In this document: one piece after another, positions 9,201-14,070 of the stretch
Layout: every line of letters starts with the position of its first letter
How positions within the stretch are numbered: position 1 is the first letter of the stretch
NCBI GenBank assembly: GCA_963621995.1
Contig: CAVFFZ010000025.1
Location: forward strand, 1-18,786
Direction: 5' to 3'
From: UMGS1663 sp963621995
GTDB lineage: Bacteria > Bacillota > Clostridia > TANB77 > CAG-508
DNA length: 18,786 nucleotides
The notes under the pieces: generated by a model
What the model was told of the DNA's origin: nothing
The model's database searches: none
Seen by the model: only the letters and a program-made list of their open reading frames with translations
Position numbers and translations under genes: made by a program

Positions 9201-10716
9201 GGATAAAACAATATCTACAACGAATAAAGCTTATATTGATATCAGTTCTTTAGATTCAGATGAGCAAAAACTACTACAAATCTGGAAAAATATTTTAAAT
9301 TTAGATAATTTATCAATTGATGATAACTTTTTTAACATTGGAGGTGACTCTGTAAGTGCTATTAGCATGCAAATAGAAGCTCTAAAATATGGTCTAAACT
9401 TCGAATATGCCGATATATTCAATCGTCCAACTATTCGTGAATTGTGCTCTAATATAGCAAGTCCAATTGTTGCTTTTAATGATGAAAAAACATATTCTAC
9501 AATTGAAAAAGTTCTAAACTTAAATACAATTGAAAATATTAATACAATTCAAGACTTTAATGTTGGAAATCTCTTATTAATTGGAAGCACTGGATTTTTA
9601 GGAATTCATATTATGGATGCTTTTCTAAAACAAGAAACAGGTGATATTTACTGTTTGATTAGAAAAAAAGATAATATTGACCCCATTATTCGTTTAAAAC
9701 AGAAAATTGCATTTTATTTTGGAAATGACTACTATGAAAAATATGCTTCGAGAATACATGTAATGCAGGGAAATATCATTGATGAGAATTTAGCTTTGTC
9801 TAGGTCAGACATAGAATTATTAAAAAGTAATGTTTCTACAATTATTAATTCAGGAGCCATTGTAAAACATTTTGGCCAGTCCGATTTATTTGAAGAAATA
9901 AATGTAAAGGGCACAGAAAACATCATAAATTTATCAAAATATTTAGGTGTTAGATTATTACATATATCTACTATCAGTGTTTCAGGAAATGGAGAAAAAG
10001 AAGAAACAATAGTCGAAAATGCCGAGAATATAAAGCATAAAAAGCTATTTACTGAAAAATCTTTATTCATAAATCAAAACATAAAAGGTATTTATGCTAT
10101 AACAAAATATAAAGCAGAGTATTTAGTATTAAAAGCTATATCTGAAGGATTAAATGCACAAATCCTTAGAATCGGAAATATTACAAGTAGATATTCTGAT
10201 GGATTATTTCAAGAAAATGTTGACGAAAATGCATTTGCAAAAAAAATCAAATCTTTTATTGAAATTGGTGCATTCCCAGATTATTTATTAGACCATTCTT
10301 TGGAACTTACTCCTGTTGATTTATGTGCTAATGCCATTTTACATATATTACAACACGATAGTATTTGTACTGTCCTACATGTTTATGATACAAAATTAAT
10401 GCCTGTAAAACTATTAGCTAAAACATTAGAAAAATGCAATATTAAGTTATATCCTGTTTCAGACCAATTACTTGCTGATATTATTACAGGAATTCTAGAT
10501 AATGATACTAGAAAGTCTTGTTTATCTGGAATAATTCATGATTTGGATAAAAATAAACATTTAGTTTATACGTCAAATATAAAATTAAATTGTGATTTTT
10601 CCGAATATTATTTAGAAAAAATTGGTTTCAAATGGCTTGACATTAATGAAGATTATTTATTAAAATATATACATTATTTAAATAAAATTGGATTTATAAA
10701 AAATAAGGAGATTTAA
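3241..10716 (+). CDS. Dimodular NRPS, C-A-T-C-A-T-R, with terminal thioester reductase
   Basis: The product is a 2,491-residue nonribosomal peptide synthetase. Domains in order: C1 ~5-430 (H133-H134-LIC-D138-A139); A1 ~457-950 (FTSGSTGNPKG 603-613, YGPAET, TGDTGYF, final NGKINRRAL); T1 with phosphopantetheine Ser995 (LGGDSL); C2 ~1050-1475 (H1177-H1178-IIM-D1182-G1183); A2 ~1490-1985 (FTSGSTGKPKG 1638-1648, YGPSEI, KSGDIG, NRKIDRKAL); T2 with Ser2037 (IGGDSV); R ~2108-2485 with NADPH loop GSTGFLG (2115-2121) and Y2285-x3-K2289, with T2244 or S2246 as third catalytic residue. There is no thioesterase: release should be reductive, giving an aldehyde or alcohol. Reading the ten-residue pocket against the GrsA template gives A1 = DVQFIAHVAK, close to proline codes, and A2 = DIYTVGIVLK, which I cannot assign (loosely like aromatic codes). 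C1 has no preceding carrier, so it is a candidate starter domain adding an acyl cap. AGGAG 6 nt before the ATG fixes the start. No frameshift is seen. No phosphopantetheinyl transferase is present in the window. Confidence 0.95.
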   Translation: MKEKFYDLTNPQKSIWYTEQFFQGSCVNNLCGTVAIDQVVNFDILKKAIYKFVEDNDSFRINLFYDENGEVKQKFTDFKPFDIELIDLKNEDELIELENNMVDIPFSIFNSYLHNFKMYRFPNGKGGFILTAHHLICDACTAGLVASKTINIYSSLLENKEISEPTTSYINYINSEEEYLSSNKFEKDKEHWNTVFESIPEIGFIPSIKQEDPNICRASRKSFIFSKNQVEKLNDFCSSNKISAFNFFMAIYAIYVGKVSGFDDFVLGTPILNRSTFVEKNTPGMFISTVPFRFDMKNNISFIDFVKKIAFDCFGVFRHQKYPYQNILEDIRKKNSNQPNLYDILISYQNTRTNRNTSKVPYEVRWTFNNNLADSMQIHLSDMNDDGLLNISYDYRSDKYDENDILQLHERICFMIDEVLKDKNLLINNIEIVTPKEKDVILNKFNDTYLEYEKTNNIVSLIERIANKSPNKIAIEDDSSSISYRELIIRVHKLANYLLTNNITENQNIGVIASRSIDTIVAILAILKINCTYVPIDPEYPDERINYMIKNSNIEHLLLCSSYNSTKYNLNKIFIDYTDYIDMPEALTNTFQYDWNNNLYVIFTSGSTGNPKGVTISHKNMINLINFEIKHTSILSNEQSKILQFATMSFDVSYQEIFSSLLSGKTLVLIDDKTRKNITNLSHYIFDKNIDTLFIPPAYLKLLVENKVAVALLSKKLKNIITAGEPLVITDGLKKLIFAGINVHNHYGPAETHVATAYTITKDNIEVHPPIGKPISNAHIYILDKNNKLCPIGVTGQIVIGGDCVGNGYFGNISLTQEKFINNPFSLNEKMYLTGDTGYFDYNGNIHYIGRTDFQVKINGFRIELGEIDQILLKDNDISSAISVIQEYNNKKYIISYFTSKNTVDTEKLNVYIKQYLPFYMLPKRLVQLTELPLTANGKINRRALPPVDFSSLNINDYKAPYTNTQNQLVLIFEELFNIPKVSITSNFFDLGGDSLLAIKLCTLVSSKCHASISVADIFTCPTLEKLANLIDSSSLKNSISISKYPEELDSYPLSSAQKRIYYATKSISERNVVYNIPSAFVIDSVLDITKVHSAFKKLLKIHSSLRTCFRIINGEPRQVVLKRVSLGITEFNIQESEIQNIIAEFPRPFDLETAPLLRVTLYHLDTGKTLLMLDSHHIIMDGVSLNNLMNEFCKLYQGKEIPVPLLEYTDYTMWEKNYLNSNSPNTSKDFWSSQLKSSELPIINLPYDKPVSKNRLFDGKIIFKNISPDVFLKLELLAKKYDTSSYMVFLAAFYVLLYNYTSQDQLLVGTPVSGRTISGLDDLIGMFVNILPLKVNINKDLSFTNFLMEIKDFVIKCLENQLYPYDQILKDCNISPASSFMNVVFTYQNIVNPLYINDKQLQMVYSNTNTAKYNLSVGVIPNTSTFYIEYNSNLFYPETINNILEHYIFILNKILENPNIEINNIPKTTPYEEACINKFNNTVVPLTQRSIVSIFEHQVELTPDKIALVCNGKSLTYSELNKKANSLAHLLIANHIGANDIICIMTNRSLETVICMLAILKAGAAFFNVDPTYPIERTKYYIETSKTKYVLTQRALKYKVTEIENSIEIDLDNILYNQNFNNPNVNISDNDLSYLIFTSGSTGKPKGVMLNQIGFANMVQAMTPVLDYLRDGKDHTLASVTSTPFDIFVYEIFVSLTHGLKVIMANNAEHRNPKLLDSLIRTYNVDVMTVTPSLMKINYDNREENSALALVKNMVFGGEPLPESFIKDLKSLANDITIYNIYGPSEITVLSNVQNLEGEKDISVGPPIMNTQIYILDSNMKQVPLGVTGEIYIGGIQVGLGYVENPELTKERFIDNPFGAGKIYKSGDIGRWTFDGKIQCLGRIDNQVKLRGLRIELGEIENQINLVPGVTSAVVNKVSINNKESLCGYYVSEIPVSEITVKEHLRRTLPPYMVPTYIVHLDTMPYTLNRKIDRKALPMPNAVPAKDKTISTTNKAYIDISSLDSDEQKLLQIWKNILNLDNLSIDDNFFNIGGDSVSAISMQIEALKYGLNFEYADIFNRPTIRELCSNIASPIVAFNDEKTYSTIEKVLNLNTIENINTIQDFNVGNLLLIGSTGFLGIHIMDAFLKQETGDIYCLIRKKDNIDPIIRLKQKIAFYFGNDYYEKYASRIHVMQGNIIDENLALSRSDIELLKSNVSTIINSGAIVKHFGQSDLFEEINVKGTENIINLSKYLGVRLLHISTISVSGNGEKEETIVENAENIKHKKLFTEKSLFINQNIKGIYAITKYKAEYLVLKAISEGLNAQILRIGNITSRYSDGLFQENVDENAFAKKIKSFIEIGAFPDYLLDHSLELTPVDLCANAILHILQHDSICTVLHVYDTKLMPVKLLAKTLEKCNIKLYPVSDQLLADIITGILDNDTRKSCLSGIIHDLDKNKHLVYTSNIKLNCDFSEYYLEKIGFKWLDINEDYLLKYIHYLNKIGFIKNKEI

Positions 10717-10717
10717 A

Positions 10718-12532
10718 ATGAAATTTTTATCTATACCTTTCGTTTTACTAACATTATCTATTATATCAATAATCTTCTTGGCAATATATATTGTCAAGAA
10801 GAAACCTTTAAAACAATTACATTATTGTATGTTGACAAACTGTCTTTGTTCTTTCATACTAAGCTTTGGAGTTCTTATTCAAGATATATTCTCTTCACAG
10901 TTTAGCGTAACCCCTATATATTTTGAAAATATTATTTATATAGGAACATGCTTTTTACCAGTATCACTATTCTTTACAAGCTTAGTATTATTAAACACAA
11001 AAATAACATTCAAAAAGAGATATTTATTGTTATTTGTAATTCCAATACTTTCATTACTTATCATTTGGACAAATAATATTCACCATTTATTTTATAAAGA
11101 ATACTCTTTAAATATAAACGATATGAAATACGGTAATTATTTTTATGTTCATACAGCATATAGCTATGGTCTTACATTTACAAGTATTGCTCTACTAATA
11201 TATGCTAGCATAAAAAGCTCTGGATTCTTTTCAAAGCAATCTGCCTTAATTCTTCTTGGAACATTAATTCCAACTTGTATTAATTTGCTAGGTTACCTTA
11301 GTATAATAAACATCACTGTGTATGCTACTCCAATATCATTCAATATTGCTATCATTTTTTACGCAATAGCAATATTCAAATTTAAATTTTTAAGCATTTC
11401 TCCCATAGCATTACAACGAATTGTAGACAGAATTTCAGATAGTTATATTGTATTAAATGAAAATTTCATTATAACAGATTTTAATAAAACTTTTTTAGAT
11501 ACCTTTAAATTAGAGGCCTCTAATATTAGAAATATTTCCATATATAAATTAACTGATAATTCCAATAAAGTTAACCTTTTTTTAAATTCTTTAATTAAAG
11601 CCTTAGAGAATATAAAAAAATCTGAAAAAACAATTCAAGAAAATATTGAAATCTCTAATATTAACAAGTACTTTCATGTTGAAATTTCAAGTATTTTTAA
11701 TAAGCATAATTTTATAGGTATCGTTATATTATTTAAGGATATTACTCAACACATACAAGATATAAATCAAATCAAGAGCAATCAAGATACTCTTATGGAA
11801 AAAGAACGATTGGCTTCTCTTGGACAATTAATTGGAGGAATTTCACATAACTTAAAAACTCCTATAATGTCTATATCTGGTGCAGCTGAAGGATTAACGG
11901 ACTTAATAAATGAATATGATGCATCTATTGGTGACCCAGAAGTTACAAACGTTGACCACCATGCTATAGCAAATGAGATGAGAGATTGGATAACAAAGAT
12001 TCATTCATACACATCTTACATGTCAGACATAATCACAGCAGTTAAGGGACAGGCTGTAAATCTATCAGAAAATGACTCTGATGTATTTACAATTGATGAA
12101 ATGATAAAAAGAGTTACAATTTTAATGAAACACGAGATTAGAAATGCATCATTAACATTAAATACTAAAATAAACATTCCTTCTACTACTACATTACATG
12201 GAGATGTTAACAGTCTAGTTCAGGTTGTAAATAACCTTATAACAAACGCTATACAGTCTTATAATGGAAAAAAGGATGATACAATAGTGTTATTCGTAAA
12301 TAAAGCTGGAAACAATGTTGTTATATCTGTTGCCGATCACGGCTGTGGTATGACGAAAGAAGTTCAGGAAAAATTATTTAAATCGATGATAACTACTAAA
12401 GGGAAAAATGGTACTGGACTTGGAATGTTTATGTCTTACTCAACAATAAAAGGTCATTTTAATGGAGACATAACCTTTGAAACAGAAGTAAATAAAGGAA
12501 CAACATTTAACATAATACTTCCTTTAAAATAA
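10718..12532 (+). CDS. Sensor histidine kinase with N-terminal seven-TM module and PAS-like domain
   Basis: The product is 604 residues. Seven TM helices lie at about 3-26, 37-57, 70-92, 102-119, 147-165, 174-195 and 202-221. The WTNNIHHLFY motif is typical of the HisKA_7TM sensor family. A PAS-like region (~235-345, ending VILFKDITQ) links to the kinase core: H-box SHNLKTP with phospho-acceptor His377, N-box NNLITNA (505-511), G1 VADHGCGM (D540), and G2 GTGLG (565-569). The dimerisation region is unusual, with about 30 extra residues (YDASIGDPEV...DHHAIANEMRDW) between its two helices. The ATG is one base after the NRPS stop, and its SD GGAG (10707-10710) lies inside the last NRPS codons, so the two are very probably translationally coupled. 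This is the main reason to link the kinase to the NRPS product. The ligand is unknown. The likely partner is the downstream HD-GYP regulator. Confidence 0.93.
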   Translation: MKFLSIPFVLLTLSIISIIFLAIYIVKKKPLKQLHYCMLTNCLCSFILSFGVLIQDIFSSQFSVTPIYFENIIYIGTCFLPVSLFFTSLVLLNTKITFKKRYLLLFVIPILSLLIIWTNNIHHLFYKEYSLNINDMKYGNYFYVHTAYSYGLTFTSIALLIYASIKSSGFFSKQSALILLGTLIPTCINLLGYLSIINITVYATPISFNIAIIFYAIAIFKFKFLSISPIALQRIVDRISDSYIVLNENFIITDFNKTFLDTFKLEASNIRNISIYKLTDNSNKVNLFLNSLIKALENIKKSEKTIQENIEISNINKYFHVEISSIFNKHNFIGIVILFKDITQHIQDINQIKSNQDTLMEKERLASLGQLIGGISHNLKTPIMSISGAAEGLTDLINEYDASIGDPEVTNVDHHAIANEMRDWITKIHSYTSYMSDIITAVKGQAVNLSENDSDVFTIDEMIKRVTILMKHEIRNASLTLNTKINIPSTTTLHGDVNSLVQVVNNLITNAIQSYNGKKDDTIVLFVNKAGNNVVISVADHGCGMTKEVQEKLFKSMITTKGKNGTGLGMFMSYSTIKGHFNGDITFETEVNKGTTFNIILPLK

Positions 12533-12556
12533 ACTTTCCAAAATTTATAAACTTAT

Positions 12557-12671
12557 AAAGTAATATATTATATTTTATAAAAACTTCAACACGTCGCTCT
12601 TGGTCGGAGCTCCTTCGGACTCTTCAAAAAGCAATCTCGGTTTTGTTTTTCAAAATATAATATATTACTTT
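12557..12671. repeat. 115-bp structure bounded by perfect 20-bp inverted repeats
   Basis: The 20 bp at 12557-12576 are the exact reverse complement of 12652-12671. The pairing continues inward, after a small bulge, for 6 bp (AAAAAC 12579-12584 with GTTTTT 12645-12650). The arms are A/T only apart from one G/C pair, but the core is conspicuously GC-rich (GTCGCTC, GGTCGGAGCTCC, TTCGGACTC) and can form GAG-c-TCC-TTC-GGA-CTC as an inner hairpin. On the plus strand the right arm runs into T6 and so could serve as a terminator for the kinase gene. A degenerate MITE-like insertion or a structured RNA would also fit. I see no target duplication. It fills much of the 285-bp gap between kinase and regulator; the rest (12672-12754) is AT-rich and featureless. 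Confidence 0.7.
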
Positions 12672-12754
12672 TTTATTGCTTAGTATATATTAATTATATG
12701 ATTATTTAATTTTAATAAAATGTTCGGAACTTATGAATTATTTTTCGTATTTTC

Positions 12755-12783
12755 TTGCATTTTTATTTTTTTATTATTATAAT
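12755..12783 (+). promoter_or_regulatory. Promoter of the HD-GYP response regulator
   Basis: A -35 box TTGCAT (12755-12760), a 17-bp spacer and a consensus -10 TATAAT (12778-12783) precede the regulator gene, giving a start near 12790. The leader is about 28 nt and holds the SD GAGG (12806-12809), 8 nt before the ATG at 12818. The regulator can therefore be expressed independently of the NRPS-kinase transcript. Confidence 0.62.
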
Positions 12784-12817
12784 AACATTAGTTAATTTTA
12801 TTTTTGAGGTATCTATT

Positions 12818-13870
12818 ATGAGAAAAAACATAATAACAGCAGAGTCAAATGGTTACAAAATTATCGTTGTTGATGACGAGCAAGGTATTGTTGACTCACT
12901 ATCTATTTTTTTAAAACGTTCAGGCTACGATTTCACTGGTTTAACAAATCCATTGGAAGCTATTGAACGTGTGCGTAATGAGCATTTTGATATGATGATT
13001 CTTGATTTCATGATGGACCCTATTCATGGTGATGAAGTCGTTGAAGAAATTCGTAAATTTGATAAAGACTTATATATCTTATTGCTTACTGGACATAAAG
13101 ACTTAGCTCCTCCATTAGACACTATAAGAAGACTAGATATACAAGGTTATTGTGAAAAAAGTGATAAATTTGATCAATTACTTTTACTTATTGAATCAGG
13201 AATAAAGTCAATTGCTCAAATGAATGAAATAAAAAGAATAAATTCTGAACTTTCTAGTACATATGGTGAATTAGAAAAAGCTTATTTAGATAGCATTCAA
13301 GTTCTAAGATATACCGTTGAAGCTAAAGACACTTACACACGAGGCCATTCCGACAGAGTTTCAGAATATTCTGTTTTAATTGGTGAAGAATTAGGTTTAT
13401 CTGAAGATGAGCTTAAAACTCTTCGCATAGGTGGTTTATTCCATGACATAGGAAAAATAGGTATTCCAGATAGTATTTTACAAAAAGAATCTAAACTTAC
13501 AGACGATGAATATTCTCAAATAAAAAATCATCCATCTATAGGTGCTCATATTTTGCAAGACGCCACTATATTTAAAGATATTATACCTATTGTTAAATAT
13601 CATCATGAAAAATATGATGGTACAGGCTACCCTTGTAGATTAAAAGGTGAGGATATCCCTTATATGGCTAGAATTGCTGCAGTTGCGGATACTTTTGATG
13701 CAATGACTTCAAAAAGAAGTTATAGAGATGCTTTATCTTTAGATTACGTAAAATCTGAATTTGAAAGATGTTCTGGTACACAATTTGACCCAAATATAGC
13801 AAAAGTATTTCTAGATATCCTTAATACTAAGTATGATGTAATAGAAGAAATTCAGCAAAAATATATTTAA
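12818..13870 (+). CDS. Response regulator with REC and HD-GYP (cyclic di-GMP phosphodiesterase) domains
   Basis: The product is 350 residues. The receiver domain (~13-130) has the acidic pair D19-D20, phospho-acceptor D63 (MILDFMM), T91 and K114. A helical linker (~132-160) leads to an HD-GYP domain (~165-345) with H177 (RGHSDR), H209-D210 (FHDIGKIGI), H238, H262-H263-E and Y266-DGTGYP (G270-Y271-P272). All signature metal-binding and GYP residues are present, so it should be catalytically active. The family hydrolyses cyclic di-GMP to pGpG or GMP. I start it at the ATG at 12818, which has SD GAGG 8 nt upstream. An in-frame extension back to a TTG at 12755 would begin in the -35 box, encode a run of hydrophobic residues and lack an SD. 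It lies 285 bp after the kinase on the same strand and is the obvious partner. It has no DNA-binding domain, so the output is second-messenger level. Confidence 0.94.
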   Translation: MRKNIITAESNGYKIIVVDDEQGIVDSLSIFLKRSGYDFTGLTNPLEAIERVRNEHFDMMILDFMMDPIHGDEVVEEIRKFDKDLYILLLTGHKDLAPPLDTIRRLDIQGYCEKSDKFDQLLLLIESGIKSIAQMNEIKRINSELSSTYGELEKAYLDSIQVLRYTVEAKDTYTRGHSDRVSEYSVLIGEELGLSEDELKTLRIGGLFHDIGKIGIPDSILQKESKLTDDEYSQIKNHPSIGAHILQDATIFKDIIPIVKYHHEKYDGTGYPCRLKGEDIPYMARIAAVADTFDAMTSKRSYRDALSLDYVKSEFERCSGTQFDPNIAKVFLDILNTKYDVIEEIQQKYI

Positions 13871-13896
13871 TAACAAAAAACATTATTAATATTTTT

Positions 13897-13975
13897 AGAC
13901 ATTCTTAAAAACTTTTTATGCCTCGTCTTTGTTCGTCCGCCAAATTTTATGTAATAAAATTTGTGTGGAATGTTT
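13897..13975 (+). other. Possible structured RNA in the 3' region of the HD-GYP gene
   Basis: AGACATTC (13897-13904) can pair with GAATGTTT (13968-13975, one G-U), enclosing a GC-richer core (GCCTCGTC...GTTCGTCCGCC). Just inside is a perfect 10-bp hairpin, CAAATTTTAT (13941-13950) with ATAAAATTTG (13954-13963). The stretch looks like the core of the 12557-12671 structure: both have TAAAAACTT followed about 10 bases later by a TCG-rich segment in the same orientation. No ORF is evident. It may be a 3' UTR structure or a decayed repeat; the call is tentative. Confidence 0.3.
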
Positions 13976-13984
13976 ATCAAAGCA

Positions 13985-14029
13985 TTTTATATTTTAGGGA
14001 AGTTTGGAAAACTTTCCTAAAATATAAAA
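13985..14029. repeat. 21-bp stem-loop with a 3-nt loop
   Basis: The arms 13985-14005 and 14009-14029 are complementary over 21 positions, with one G-U pair in RNA of the plus strand, around the loop GGA. The outer stem is A/T-rich and the inner part is AGGGAAG/CTTTCCT. It is followed by A residues on the plus strand, so it is not a terminator by itself, but it abuts and slightly overlaps the terminator at 14026-14069. It may protect the 3' end of the regulator mRNA. Confidence 0.6.
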
Positions 14030-14069
14030 AAAGAACTTGTAATATATTAACTTTACAAGTTCTTTTTTT
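14026..14069. terminator. Bidirectional rho-independent terminator between the HD-GYP regulator and tex
   Basis: A 17-bp perfect stem (14026-14042 with 14053-14069; inner part AGAACTTGTAA/TTACAAGTTCT) closes a 10-nt loop. The stem is flanked by A7 on the left and T7 on the right, so it reads as a terminator with a U tract on both strands. It ends 1 bp before the tex stop codon (14071) and serves the converging regulator and tex genes. Confidence 0.88.
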
Positions 14070-14070
14070 A

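Noticed and set aside
3241..10716. Horizontal acquisition of the NRPS judged by base composition
   Set aside because: By eye its AT content and codon preference match the neighbouring genes; no composition break or flanking mobile sequence is visible.
12533..14070. CRISPR array or repeat-spacer pattern
   Set aside because: The repeats here are inverted hairpin arms, not regularly spaced direct repeats.
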